A DNA stretch of 64,000 nt from Verrucomicrobiota bacterium (lineage in GTDB: Bacteria > Verrucomicrobiota > Kiritimatiellia > SS1-B-03-39 > UBA6053). The notes below the pieces were generated by a model, which saw nothing but the letters and a program-made list of their open reading frames with translations, searched no databases and was not told the origin of the DNA. Positions 46,526 to 55,479 of the stretch are shown one piece after another. The stretch's first letter is position 1; each line of letters opens with the position of its first letter. A program made the translations under genes and the position numbers. Where the stretch lies: assembly GCA_020831635.1 (NCBI GenBank), contig JAFIGC010000005.1:1-64000 (forward strand), in the 5' to 3' direction.

Positions 46526-46634
46526 ACTCGGTGTTGCGGAGAGGATACATTCCATGCGATGATGTGTATGTTCGAGAAATGGGGACGTTCCCCACAGACG
46601 GTCCCCTCACACAAAAACGCTACAGGAGAAAAAC

Positions 46635-47426
46635 ATGAAGATGAACAAAAAACTTATATTTGCGGCCTTTACCGCCGCCGCCCTGCCCTTCGCGGCGCAG
46701 GCCTTGACCATCGGGTTTGAAACCGGTGAAGATTATGCTGCCGGAAATTTGGCGAACAATTCCCGATGGAGCGTAACCAATCCGGGCAATCCTGCGAATG
46801 CAAACCCGATCAACGTCACGGCGGGTGTGGGTGTGGGCGGAACACAGGGACTGTCCTCCAGTGCCGGAAGTGGCAGTAATTTCACCTACTACGGCTTCGA
46901 TACCACCAATGCCGATCTCGGCTTCACCTTTGACAGCGAAAGCTCGATTCTGGACTACAGCTTTCAATGGCGGGCGACGGATGATTTTGCAGCAGCCTCC
47001 GTGGATATTTTCCGGTTTACGATTGGAAGCAGCGGTGCCGCCGGGGCAAGCGCGGCATTATCCCTGACGGTCCGTTCACATGGCGTTTTTGTTGTGCTAG
47101 ACGGCGCTACAACGCGGACAGAGTCCAATTTGTTCACATCTGGCACCTACGCGACCATTTCGGGTCAGGTAAATTATGCGACCAATACCTACACGGTATT
47201 TGTTGACGACACCCAACAATTCACCGCTTTCAATGGCGGAAGTTTGGCCTTCAACAATGCGAACTCGGACAACGCCTTTATCCGCATTGGCAACCTTACA
47301 GGACAATCAGACGATTATGTGGCCTGGAACCTCGACAACATCACCGTCATTCCCGAGCCCTCCACCCTTGCCCTTCTCGGCATCGCGCTCAGTTCGATGA
47401 TGTTCCTGCGTCGCCGCAAAAACTAA
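46635..47426 (+). CDS. PEP-CTERM sorting domain protein
   Basis: 263 residues, preceded by AGGAG 8 bases before the ATG. Signal peptide MKMNKKLIFAAFTAAALPF then AAQA. The beta-rich body (IGFETGEDYAAGNL, STLDYSFQWRATDDFAA-like) matches the LamG-like PEP-CTERM proteins at 11725 and 20800. It ends VIPEPSTLALLGIALSSMMF then RRRKN. Followed by a strong terminator, so it is probably transcribed alone. Confidence 0.92.
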   Translation: MKMNKKLIFAAFTAAALPFAAQALTIGFETGEDYAAGNLANNSRWSVTNPGNPANANPINVTAGVGVGGTQGLSSSAGSGSNFTYYGFDTTNADLGFTFDSESSILDYSFQWRATDDFAAASVDIFRFTIGSSGAAGASAALSLTVRSHGVFVVLDGATTRTESNLFTSGTYATISGQVNYATNTYTVFVDDTQQFTAFNGGSLAFNNANSDNAFIRIGNLTGQSDDYVAWNLDNITVIPEPSTLALLGIALSSMMFLRRRKN

Positions 47427-47448
47427 ATCATTCACATTTGATGTGTGG

Positions 47449-47488
47449 GCCCCGGTCTTCCCGTGTGGGGGGAAGGCCGGGGTTTTTG
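47449..47488 (+). terminator. Rho-independent terminator after the PEP-CTERM gene
   Basis: CCCCGGTCTTCCC (47450-47462) pairs with GGGGAAGGCCGGGG (47469-47482), with a short loop, followed by TTTTTGTTTT. It separates the PEP-CTERM gene from the mannosidase gene. Confidence 0.8.
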
Positions 47489-47588
47489 TTTTCCGATTCA
47501 AAAGACCGATTGAATCACATAACCCTTACGGGTCGGAAATCTTTTCCCTCGACAGGTCAAAAGTCTTTCGGCTAAAGGGCAATTTTTC

Positions 47589-49988
47589 ATGAACACCCAA
47601 CGCAAAATTTTACACCTTGTCTCCCAAGCGCACCTCGACCCGGTCTGGCTCTGGCCTTTGCGCGACGGCGTGGCGGAAAGCCTGACCACCCTGCAAAGCG
47701 CGGCGGACCGGGCGGACGAAACGCCTTCCTTCCAATTCACCCGCTCCTCCGCCTGCACCTATCGCTGGGCCAGGGAACTGGACCCGGCCCTGTTTGCCCG
47801 TATCCGGGCACTGGTGGAAGCCGGACACTGGGAAGTGGTCGGCGGCTGGATCGAACAGCCGGATTGCAACCTCCCTTCCGCGGAGAGTTTTTTGCGTCAG
47901 TCCCTCTACGGAAAAACCTGGTTGCGGGAGGCGTTGGGACCAAAAGGAGACACCGACATCGGTTACAACGTGGATTCTTTTGGACACGCGGCGGGACTGC
48001 CCCAATTGCTGCGTCACACGGGATACAGCCGCTATGTCTTCATGCGCCCGCAGCCCGATGACGACGACGAGGTGCCCCTGCTTTTTTTCTGGGAAAGTCC
48101 CGACGGCTCCCGGGTGTTGGCCCAGCGCATTCCCGGCCTGTACGCGCAGTCCTACGCCGCCAGTCCCGACGAAGTGGAGGCGACGATCCGCCGGGCGGCC
48201 ACCGAATTTTTTGTACCCGGTTTCCGTAATGGCGTGATGTGGTTCGGGGTCGGCAACCACGGCGGCGGCCCCACCCGAGAACATATCCGACGCGTGTTGG
48301 ACCTGCAAAACGACGAGAGCCTGCCCGAAATTCGTTTCAGCACCCTCCGGGAATATTTTGACGCCGTGGAGGCGGAAGCCGCGATGGCGGATCTCCCGGT
48401 GCTGCGCCGCGAACTCAACGGCGTGTTTCGGGGTTGCTACAGTTCGCATCGGGCCATCAAACACGCCAACCGCCAGGGCGAACAGCTCCTTTTCAAGGCC
48501 GAAGCCCTCCAATTCGCCGCCGAACGACACGCCCCCAAGGAACTGCACGACGCCTGGTGGGAATTGCTGTTCAATCAGTTCCACGACATCCTCGCGGGGA
48601 CCTGTACCGCGCAATCCGAGCGCGAAACCCTCGATCGCGCCGGCGCCGTGGTCCGCGACGCCCGCGACAGCATCCGCCGTTCCGTCTTTGCCCGCGCCCG
48701 CAGGGTGGATACCCGGGGCGAAAGCGGTTCCGTCCTCTTTGTCGCCAATTCCCTCCCCTGGTCCCGCACCGCCTTGGTGGAATTCGACACCTTTCAAGTC
48801 CCCCACGGGATATTCAGCATCACCCACCTCGAAACACAAGACGGCTCCCGGATTCCGATTCAATGGCAGCATGCCGACGCGAATCTCGGTCCCTGGGGCC
48901 TGCCTTGGGCCAAGCTCACCGCCCGCGTGAAACTCCCTCCCTGCGGTCACCGCGTCTTCCGCATCGCCGGACATCCCGTGGAACGCAAGGCCGACAACTC
49001 CTTCGAAGCCCGGGCCGCCGATCAACAGTTTTTCCGAAGCTCGGAAGAACTGGCGGAGGACGCTTCCGAGGTTCGGAAACCCTTGTCGCTCCCCTGCCCT
49101 TACCGACTGCGGGTCCTTCGCGACACCAGCGGCGCCTGGGGACATGGCGTCACCGCCTATCAGGAGGACCTCGGCGAGCCGGAGCATGTGGATCACCGCG
49201 TTGTGGAGAGCGGGGAGGTGTTGACCCTGCTCCGCGACACGTATCGCTGGGGCACTTCGGAGATTTGGGTGGATCAACTGCACCTGACCGGAGAATCTTT
49301 GGTGGAACTGCGCATCCATGCCGACTGGCATGAAAAACGGCAGCTCTTGAAAATCGCATTCGACACCGGACTCAGCCAAACCGCCCTGCTCACCCGGGGC
49401 GGAGGGAGTCTCGTCCGTCGTGACTGCGACGGCAGCGAACAGGTCTGCGCCGATTGGGCCGCGTTGGAGGGGGCGGACGGAGCCTTGGTCGTGCTCAACA
49501 ACGGCGTGCACGCCTGTGCGGCGGTGGAGGGTCGGCTGGAGTTCACCCTCTTGCGGGCCGCGCCCTTCGCCGAGCATGCGCCCTTCAATTACACCGACGA
49601 CACCCACGTGCATTTTCTCGATCAAGGCCTGCACGACATTCGCCTCGGTCTGCTCCGGGGAAAATCCGGTGCCTTGGATCTGCATCCCGACCGCCGCGCG
49701 ACGGAATTCCAGAATCCGCCCGAAATCGTGCCCGACTCCGCCCACGCCGGCGATCTCTCTTGGGAGCAGTCCGGACTTGAAATCACCCCGGCCTCCGTGC
49801 AGGTGCTCGCGCTAAAGGCGGCGGAAGCGGGTCGGGGCTGGATACTGCGTCTGCAGGAAACCCGCGGCGAAACCGTGACCGCAACCGTGGGTGACTACGA
49901 CACCTGCCCGCTGACCCCGCATGAAATCGCCACCCTTCGGCTCACGGAGGAAGGACGAATTCTCAAGTCCGATGGCATGGAGCAATGA
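47589..49988 (+). CDS. Alpha-mannosidase (GH38)
   Basis: 799 residues, the usual size. Zinc/catalytic motifs: LVSQAHLDPVWLWPLRDG near residues 11-28, YNVDSFGHAAGLPQLL with nucleophile Asp129, and FQFTRSSACTYRW near 50. NQFHDILAGTCT near 330 is the middle-domain helix motif. The C-terminal ~450 residues are beta-sandwich domains. There is no signal peptide, so it acts on imported mannosides. Its stop overlaps the AraC start (ATGA), so the regulator is made with the enzyme. Confidence 0.92.
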   Translation: MNTQRKILHLVSQAHLDPVWLWPLRDGVAESLTTLQSAADRADETPSFQFTRSSACTYRWARELDPALFARIRALVEAGHWEVVGGWIEQPDCNLPSAESFLRQSLYGKTWLREALGPKGDTDIGYNVDSFGHAAGLPQLLRHTGYSRYVFMRPQPDDDDEVPLLFFWESPDGSRVLAQRIPGLYAQSYAASPDEVEATIRRAATEFFVPGFRNGVMWFGVGNHGGGPTREHIRRVLDLQNDESLPEIRFSTLREYFDAVEAEAAMADLPVLRRELNGVFRGCYSSHRAIKHANRQGEQLLFKAEALQFAAERHAPKELHDAWWELLFNQFHDILAGTCTAQSERETLDRAGAVVRDARDSIRRSVFARARRVDTRGESGSVLFVANSLPWSRTALVEFDTFQVPHGIFSITHLETQDGSRIPIQWQHADANLGPWGLPWAKLTARVKLPPCGHRVFRIAGHPVERKADNSFEARAADQQFFRSSEELAEDASEVRKPLSLPCPYRLRVLRDTSGAWGHGVTAYQEDLGEPEHVDHRVVESGEVLTLLRDTYRWGTSEIWVDQLHLTGESLVELRIHADWHEKRQLLKIAFDTGLSQTALLTRGGGSLVRRDCDGSEQVCADWAALEGADGALVVLNNGVHACAAVEGRLEFTLLRAAPFAEHAPFNYTDDTHVHFLDQGLHDIRLGLLRGKSGALDLHPDRRATEFQNPPEIVPDSAHAGDLSWEQSGLEITPASVQVLALKAAEAGRGWILRLQETRGETVTATVGDYDTCPLTPHEIATLRLTEEGRILKSDGMEQ

Positions 49989-50794
49989 AAGACTGCGATA
50001 CACGCTATTTTGATCCGCTGACGGGCTCGGGGCAGGCACTGCCCAGACATGGCATGGGTTTCTGGATTCATGAGGCGGGATGGATGATCCTGGACGCGGG
50101 ATGGGGCCATGCCGCCGTCCGCAGTCCGTTCTGGCGGGCCTACCACAATCCGGACGCGGGCGCCGCCATTCGCGTTGGTGGCAAAAATGTGCCGCTGGAT
50201 CCGGACCGGGTGGTGCTGATTCCCCCTCTCTGTGTGTTTGACTGTGTTCCCGAAGCCGGGGTGCGGCATGTATGGATTCATTTTTCCGCCGACGCGCCCC
50301 TGATGCGTCCAGTACACCGGGTGTTGCCATTGCGGAGCGGAGAAGCGGAGATTTGGGCCGGACTGACGGTGAGTCTTCAAGAAAACACGGACCCAATCGT
50401 ACGCTTTCATCTCGCCCGCGCCTGCCTGGATCTGGCCTGGTCCCAACTTCCGCCCGCCGAAAGCCAGGCGCCCGGCTCGCGGATGCGATCCTGGCTTCGG
50501 CTGATTCAATCCCGGTTGGACGCGCCGCCCTCGCTGGACGAAATGGCCAAAGTCAGCGCCATGGGCCGCCGCAGTTTTTTGCGCTGGTTCAAAGAAGAAA
50601 CCGGACGCACCCCCGCGGATTATGCAATGGACTTGCGCATCCGCGAAGCCTGCCTGCGCCTGCGGTATTCGGAGGACTCCATCGACGAGGTCGCGGAAGC
50701 CACCGGCTTCGCCGATCGCCATCATTTCAGCCGGGTTTTCAAGCAACGCGCAGGCATGGCCCCGGCCACCTGGCGTCGTTTGGCATCCGACTGA
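49985..50794 (+). CDS. AraC-family transcriptional regulator
   Basis: 269 residues. The N-terminal half is cupin-like (RVGGKNVPLDPDRVVLIPPL, VRHVWIHFSADAP). The C-terminal AraC domain reads PSLDEMAKVSAMGRRSFLRW and IDEVAEATGFADRHHFSRVF, then AGMAPATWRRL. Coupled to the alpha-mannosidase gene, so mannose-derived sugars are a plausible inducer. Convergent with the shortened LacI gene, 9 bases between stops. Confidence 0.92.
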   Translation: MKDCDTRYFDPLTGSGQALPRHGMGFWIHEAGWMILDAGWGHAAVRSPFWRAYHNPDAGAAIRVGGKNVPLDPDRVVLIPPLCVFDCVPEAGVRHVWIHFSADAPLMRPVHRVLPLRSGEAEIWAGLTVSLQENTDPIVRFHLARACLDLAWSQLPPAESQAPGSRMRSWLRLIQSRLDAPPSLDEMAKVSAMGRRSFLRWFKEETGRTPADYAMDLRIREACLRLRYSEDSIDEVAEATGFADRHHFSRVFKQRAGMAPATWRRLASD

Positions 50795-50803
50795 TCTGGC
50801 GAT

Positions 50804-51448
50804 TCAAGAAAGCGTGACCGTCAGCCCATGTTCGGGGACACCCAATCGGTGGTGTTGCAACTGCTGATCCAACAGATCCATGGCGGCCTGCAGCAAAGGG
50901 GCGTCGGCTTGCGACCTTGCCCTTCTTTGCGCCCAGACACAGGCGGCGAGTTTGCTCCCTTCGGGAGCAGTTCCCACACAGCAAAAAGCCAACCCCTCCA
51001 TCCACTCGGTGTGAACCGGGACCACGCCGCCAATTCGATACAGTACCGCACCGCGAATCCCGCGGGCGCGCAGCACATCCGCCAGACGGGCAAAGGACAT
51101 CCGGGGATCGCCCATTTGAATGACATCCACCGCATACCCCGCTTTTTCAGCAATCTCCTGAAAGGCGTCGCGAAGGGGCGAATCAAAATCGACGCCTAAT
51201 CGGCCTTCGACCACCAGGGCCACCGTCGGACGCATTTCTTCATGGTGGCGGGCTTTGAGCTTCATCATCACCCGTGAGAGTTCCGCGTTGGGCCGATATC
51301 CCAGTTCATCGGCGGTTTGTTTGACGGTTGACCGCATTTTCGTGGAAATGCGCGGGTTGTCCCGCAATGCCAGCGAGACGGTCGTGGGGGTCACCCCCAC
51401 CATTTCGGCGATGTCCCGGAGCGTAGGCGGTTTGGCGGCGCGAATCAT
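50804..51448 (-). CDS. Shortened LacI-family regulator (internal deletion)
   Basis: 214 residues against about 335 for its relatives in this window. The ATG at 51448 overlaps the stop of the FAD oxidoreductase gene (ATGA). The helix-turn-helix is intact: TLRDIAEMVGVTPTTVSLAL, then GYRPNAELSRVMMKLK. The effector domain begins normally (PTVALVVEGRLGVDFDSPL, RGIRGAVLYRIGG), but after about residue 150 it passes straight to the C-terminal part (AAMDLLDQQLQHHRLGVPEH) and ends without the usual GxW tail. About 110-120 residues of the middle seem to be missing in frame. It may be a decaying gene or a regulator that has lost inducer binding. Confidence 0.75.
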   Translation of the reverse strand: MIRAAKPPTLRDIAEMVGVTPTTVSLALRDNPRISTKMRSTVKQTADELGYRPNAELSRVMMKLKARHHEEMRPTVALVVEGRLGVDFDSPLRDAFQEIAEKAGYAVDVIQMGDPRMSFARLADVLRARGIRGAVLYRIGGVVPVHTEWMEGLAFCCVGTAPEGSKLAACVWAQRRARSQADAPLLQAAMDLLDQQLQHHRLGVPEHGLTVTLS

Positions 51449-53265
51449 GATAACACCCTCACTTCGCAGATGCGGGCATGGTCCAGCCCCTGCGTGGCCA
51501 ACACATGAATGCGCAGGCGGGTGAATTCCCGGTCCGGGTCCAGCGGAAGGAAATTGCGGCGCTGGAAGTTGCCGCGTTGTTGGGTCACGGTTTCCCATTG
51601 ATTGTTCATATGGATCTCCACGTCATAATCCCGCACCGTCTCCGGTTGGGGACGCCCCCAAATCATGCGCGCGGTGAGTTTGTCACTTTGGGAATGGGTG
51701 AGAATACGATGCAGTCCGGTGTCGAAAATGATTTGAATCGCGCGGGCTTTCACGGGCTCCTCCCAACTCAACGCCAAAGTGGCGGGGAGGGATTGGCTCA
51801 TCCACCGGTGCAGACCGGGAACGGTCTGATCCGGAGCGGTGCCGCCGGGTCCATGGGTGGATCGGGTATAACCACTGCAAACCTCGGCGGACGAAGCGCC
51901 CGGACGCTCACTGTCGGCTTGAATCCGGGCGCGGGGCGCCAGATCATCGGGGTCGTTGTGGGCCACGCCCGGCAGGAAGGCGTCTTGGCGCAACAGGCGC
52001 TGCTGAATGCGGGGCGCGGCGGCAATCAGGGCTTCGGGATCAAGGGATTCCCGTACCGCCAGGGCCACGGCCGTACCCAGCCCCTGCCCCACCGCCGCGC
52101 AGGTGCCCATCACCCGGGTGGAGGCGAAGGCGACGTGCGACGCGGAAAGATTGCGTCCGGCGAAATACAGGTTGTCAATGTCGCGGGCCATGCAACAGCG
52201 CAAGGGAATCCCGTAAAGATTGGGCACGTGAATATGACGGCAGGGAGACTCGTCGGTGGCATCCACCCCCGCCGGAGGATGCAGATCGATCGGCCAACCG
52301 CCATAGGCGATGCTGTCGGGATGGACGCTGGCCCGGAGCACGTCCGCTTCGGTGAGCACATGACGCCCCAGAAAGCGACGGCTCTCCCGCTTGCCGGGCA
52401 CCCATCCAAACCAGTCCAAGGCCCAATTGGCGGACTGCGGAAAACGTCCGCTGTTTTTGATGAAATCCCAAACCCCAAAGAGGATGGCGAGGAGTTCGTC
52501 GCGGATGCGTTCGTTGTCGGCGATGGTGTCCAGTTCCCCACCCCATTCCGCCCACCAGAATCCGTATTCGAGACCGTCTTCATGACTCGGTTCGTCGATG
52601 CGCAAACGGAGCCGCAGATCCTCCGCGGTGAACTTCCGCGCCCAGGAGGGAGGCGCGAACGGCATGGGCTGTAAGTGTTGACGAGCCTGATACAACAAGG
52701 ACGATCCAAGTGTTTTCTTGTCCGCCCTCGCTTGCGCGTGCTGCTCGCCGAATCGTTCCCGTTCCTCGCGCCCCTGCACAAAGGCCGCGCCCGCTTCCAG
52801 CCCCAAGCGTCCGTCGCCGGTGCAGTCGACAAACGCGGCGGCTTCGATTTCAAACGTTTCCTCGGTGCCGTGCCGAACCGCGCGGGCGCGGTGGATACGT
52901 TTGCCGTCGCATTCCGCCCCCACCAGCGTGGTGTTCAGCAGCAGGGTGATGTTCGGTTCGTTCCGCACCAGATTGTAGAGGCCCAAATCCAGCAAGGTCG
53001 CGGACCGCTGCGGATTCTCCACACACTGCTGCAAACGGAATTCCTCCAAGAGGCCGCCCTCCCGCGCCTCCACCTCCAACTCCCGTCCCCCGAAAGCATC
53101 CGCCCCCACGATGTGCATGCGCACCTCGCTGGAAGCGTTGCCACCCAGCATCGGGCGATCCTGCACGAGGATCACTTTCGCACCTTCGCGGGCGGCGGCC
53201 ACCGCGCAGGGAACACCGGCGGGACCGCCGCCGGCGATGAGGATATCGGTTTTGAGTGAAGGCAT
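51445..53265 (-). CDS. FAD-dependent oxidoreductase with C-terminal discoidin-like domain
   Basis: 606 residues. The N-terminal Rossmann motif is ILIAGGGPAGVPCAVAAARE with VILVQDRPMLGGNASSEVRM, the FAD_oxidored family that occurs widely in sugar loci of verrucomicrobia and planctomycetes; the substrate is not established. FVDCTGDGRLGLEAGA near 170 and NLYFAGRNLSASHVAFASTR near 370 bind FAD. Residues about 480-606 look like an F5/8 or discoidin-type beta-sandwich (SWEEPVKARAIQIIFDTGLH, ARICEVRVL). No signal peptide is visible. Coupled to the shortened LacI gene. Confidence 0.85.
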   Translation of the reverse strand: MPSLKTDILIAGGGPAGVPCAVAAAREGAKVILVQDRPMLGGNASSEVRMHIVGADAFGGRELEVEAREGGLLEEFRLQQCVENPQRSATLLDLGLYNLVRNEPNITLLLNTTLVGAECDGKRIHRARAVRHGTEETFEIEAAAFVDCTGDGRLGLEAGAAFVQGREERERFGEQHAQARADKKTLGSSLLYQARQHLQPMPFAPPSWARKFTAEDLRLRLRIDEPSHEDGLEYGFWWAEWGGELDTIADNERIRDELLAILFGVWDFIKNSGRFPQSANWALDWFGWVPGKRESRRFLGRHVLTEADVLRASVHPDSIAYGGWPIDLHPPAGVDATDESPCRHIHVPNLYGIPLRCCMARDIDNLYFAGRNLSASHVAFASTRVMGTCAAVGQGLGTAVALAVRESLDPEALIAAAPRIQQRLLRQDAFLPGVAHNDPDDLAPRARIQADSERPGASSAEVCSGYTRSTHGPGGTAPDQTVPGLHRWMSQSLPATLALSWEEPVKARAIQIIFDTGLHRILTHSQSDKLTARMIWGRPQPETVRDYDVEIHMNNQWETVTQQRGNFQRRNFLPLDPDREFTRLRIHVLATQGLDHARICEVRVLS

Positions 53266-53310
53266 GGGGAATTGGAGAGGTTAGAGGGTAGAGGTCTGGA
53301 AAACCCTTCT

Positions 53311-53386
53311 CATAATCGTACTCGTAATCATAATCTCCAGAGTCGTTTCGATTAGGATTAAGATTACGATTAGGATTAGGAGTTAG
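53311..53386. repeat. Hexamer-type inverted repeat (TAATCN / GATTAN)
   Basis: The left arm (53311-53336) is a run of AATCGTACTCGTAATCATAATC-like hexamers; the right arm (about 53349-53386) is a run of GATTAGGATTAAGATTACG-like hexamers, broadly complementary. Lies in the 175-base gap between the FAD oxidoreductase start and the PEP-CTERM stop. Confidence 0.75.
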
Positions 53387-53440
53387 AGCTGTCCTGATTT
53401 GTCCGAGCCACGCCTCAGCGGAGCCGGCCCGTCCATGGGC

Positions 53441-54208
53441 TCAGGATCTACGACGGAACAAGGCCAAAGCCCCCAGCGAAATCCCCAACAGAATCAGGGT
53501 GCCGGGTTCGGGGATGACATTCACTTCAAGTGTGGGAGCCGCATAGGTCCCGTTTTGGGAGGATGCAATCCGAAGGAAATTCGTGTCCCCCGTCTGATCC
53601 ATGAGCACGAAATTCAAGTCCACAACATTCCCGATTTGACTGTTCAACAGGGAGGTCAATGCCGCGTTTCCAAACGTGAAGGTCTGGCCCCCAGAGCCAT
53701 CGTTTGCAGCACCGGTGTAATTTCCCAGCACGGTATCCACATAATCGGTTCCGGCTACAAAGTTCGCGTTGCTGTTTCCTCCAGCCCATGGTGTGGCGCC
53801 TAGACCTTGTCCGGCTTTGTTGTTGAAGGTGGCTGCGGGATTTGTATCGTTATCGGCAGCTCCTGAGGTCCCTTGGATCCAGTCAGAATTCGCGGCACTG
53901 AGTTGATAAAGGTTCAAATTCACGGTTCCGCTTCCGGCTTGTGCGATAGAGGTAAGTCGGAATGAAACCGAATCGATCGTTTCACCCGTCTGAAATCCGG
54001 TCAAGTCCACGGAAAATTTATAAAAAGAATTAAAAGGACCTACAGAAGCATGCCCGCCAACAAGCAGGAAATCACTTGTCCCGAATGAGTCATTCGGCGA
54101 GTCCAAACGGACAAAAGTGTCTTCGGTGGCGGTGAACATCAAACTCCCCTGACAAACCAGGGCGCTCAGAGATAAACAGGCGGCAAACAGTGTACACATT
54201 TTCTTCAT
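53441..54208 (-). CDS. DNRLRE-type PEP-CTERM protein
   Basis: 255 residues. Signal peptide MKKMCTLFAACLSLSALVC; then a CBM96/DNRLRE-like sandwich (TATEDTFVRLDSPNDSFG, FYKFSVDLTGFQTGETIDSV, VDLNFVLMDQTGDTNFLRI). It ends VIPEPGTLILLGISLGALALF then RRRS, a full PEP-CTERM signal. Divergent from the LacI gene at 54319, with two palindromes between them. Confidence 0.9.
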   Translation of the reverse strand: MKKMCTLFAACLSLSALVCQGSLMFTATEDTFVRLDSPNDSFGTSDFLLVGGHASVGPFNSFYKFSVDLTGFQTGETIDSVSFRLTSIAQAGSGTVNLNLYQLSAANSDWIQGTSGAADNDTNPAATFNNKAGQGLGATPWAGGNSNANFVAGTDYVDTVLGNYTGAANDGSGGQTFTFGNAALTSLLNSQIGNVVDLNFVLMDQTGDTNFLRIASSQNGTYAAPTLEVNVIPEPGTLILLGISLGALALFRRRS

Positions 54209-54238
54209 GACAGAACTCCATTTCGGGTTTCAAAATCG

Positions 54239-54252
54239 GCGTGACATCACGC
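54239..54252. promoter_or_regulatory. LacI operator candidate, perfect 6-2-6 palindrome
   Basis: GCGTGA-CA-TCACGC. Identical to the core of the operator at 11627-11644 except for one symmetric pair (A to G and T to C). Lies 31 bases upstream of the PEP-CTERM start and 67 bases upstream of the LacI start. Confidence 0.6.
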
Positions 54253-54300
54253 TTGGCCACATCTTTGCACATTTTCCGCTTGCGAAACAAGCCGTTCATC

Positions 54301-54317
54301 ACTAAGCACGATTAGTG
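54301..54317. promoter_or_regulatory. Second palindrome overlapping the LacI start region
   Basis: CACTAA-GCACGA-TTAGTG (from base 54300) has outer TTCAT/AATGAA arms. It ends directly before the ATG at 54319, where no Shine-Dalgarno sequence is seen. Autoregulation or control of translation is possible. Confidence 0.4.
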
Positions 54318-54318
54318 A

Positions 54319-55359
54319 ATGAAGAAATCCACCAATCAGCGTGAAATTGCCAAGGCGGCGGGGGTGTCTCCGGCGACGGTTTCGTTGGCCTTGCGCAATC
54401 ATCCGAGCATTCCCGAGGCCACCCGCTCCCGGATTCGGCAGGTGGCGGAGCAACTGGGCTATCAACCGAACCCGCGGGTCGCGGAACTGATGGGCCACAT
54501 CCGCCGCAACCGGGGGGTGGACGCGTTGGGCGAAACGGTGGCATTGTACTGGAGCGATGCGGAACGGGCCAGGGTTCATGCCTTTGCCCATCTTCGCAAA
54601 CTGGAGGATGCCGTCCGAAAAAGGTTGCGGGACAACGGATATGGGCTGGAATGTCACTATCAGGATCCCGCCGTTTCCGCGGCCCGCGTGGAACGGATGT
54701 TGGGGGCCCGCGGAATTCGGGGGCTACTGCTGGCCCCGCTGATCCAACTCCCCCACCGTCACTTGAATTGGACCTGGGCGAATTTTTCCGTGGTCATTGC
54801 CGGCAGCGGGCTCTGGCGTCCGGAATTCAACCGCGTGCGCTTCCATCACTTCGCGGAAATGGGGGAAATCCTGCATCATTTGCATCGCCAAGGAAAGAAA
54901 CGAATCGGAATGGTCACCGATCTGCGGGTGGAAAACCGTTCCCAGCGAGCCATTTCCGGCGGATTCTGGGCGAGAATTTCCCCGGACATCCGCAAGATGG
55001 ATGCGGTATTTGAGTCCGATGCCGAAAACAAAAAGGCCTTTCTAAAATGGGTCAATGCTTTCTCCCCGGAATGCCTCATCGTCAGTTGTCCCCCCATCCT
55101 GGAGTGGATCCGGGAGGCAGAAACGAACCCGGAACTGATCCTGACCAGCATGGAAATGGCCCCGCTCGGCAGCCATTATGCCGGCATCCAACAAAATTAT
55201 GCCCGCCTCGGTGAAGCGGCAACCGATCAATTGCTCGCACAACTCCTGCTCAATCAAACCGGAATTCCAAAAGATCCCGTCAAAGTGTTTATTACCGGGG
55301 AGTGGCAAAGCGCCGGAGACCCGCCGGAGTCCCGCATTCAGGGCCTGTCGATTTATTGA
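54319..55359 (+). CDS. LacI-family transcriptional regulator
   Basis: 346 residues. HTH: TNQREIAKAAGVSPATVSLAL, then RNHPSIPEATRSRIRQVAEQLGYQPNPRVAELMGHIR (read in two parts: SRIRQVAEQLGYQPNP, RVAELMGHIR). Effector domain with RGLLLAPLIQLPHRHLNW, GKKRIGMVTDLRVENRSQ and the C-terminal AATDQLLAQLLLNQTGIPKD. Divergent from the DNRLRE-type PEP-CTERM gene, which it probably controls with itself. Confidence 0.93.
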   Translation: MKKSTNQREIAKAAGVSPATVSLALRNHPSIPEATRSRIRQVAEQLGYQPNPRVAELMGHIRRNRGVDALGETVALYWSDAERARVHAFAHLRKLEDAVRKRLRDNGYGLECHYQDPAVSAARVERMLGARGIRGLLLAPLIQLPHRHLNWTWANFSVVIAGSGLWRPEFNRVRFHHFAEMGEILHHLHRQGKKRIGMVTDLRVENRSQRAISGGFWARISPDIRKMDAVFESDAENKKAFLKWVNAFSPECLIVSCPPILEWIREAETNPELILTSMEMAPLGSHYAGIQQNYARLGEAATDQLLAQLLLNQTGIPKDPVKVFITGEWQSAGDPPESRIQGLSIY

Positions 55360-55374
55360 AACGAGGAGGTTTTT

Positions 55375-55457
55375 AACCGCTAATCGGCGCTAATCTTGCG
55401 CTAATATTAACCAAATATGTATTTTTATTAGCGTAAGATAAGCGAAGATAAGCGGTT
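55375..55457. repeat. GCTAATC-type inverted repeat
   Basis: The 31 bases at 55375-55405 (beginning AACCGCTAATCGGCGCTAAT) and the complement of 55427-55457 match at 26 positions. Inside each arm a GCTAATC or GATAAGC unit repeats every 10-11 bases. Lies between the LacI and GH3 stops, where it could also serve as a bidirectional terminator. Confidence 0.75.
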
Positions 55458-55479
55458 TCCTTATGCATTTATGAATAAA

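Noticed and set aside
47610-49745. 711-residue antisense frame opposite the alpha-mannosidase
   Set aside because: The sense strand carries complete GH38 catalytic motifs; the antisense translation has none.
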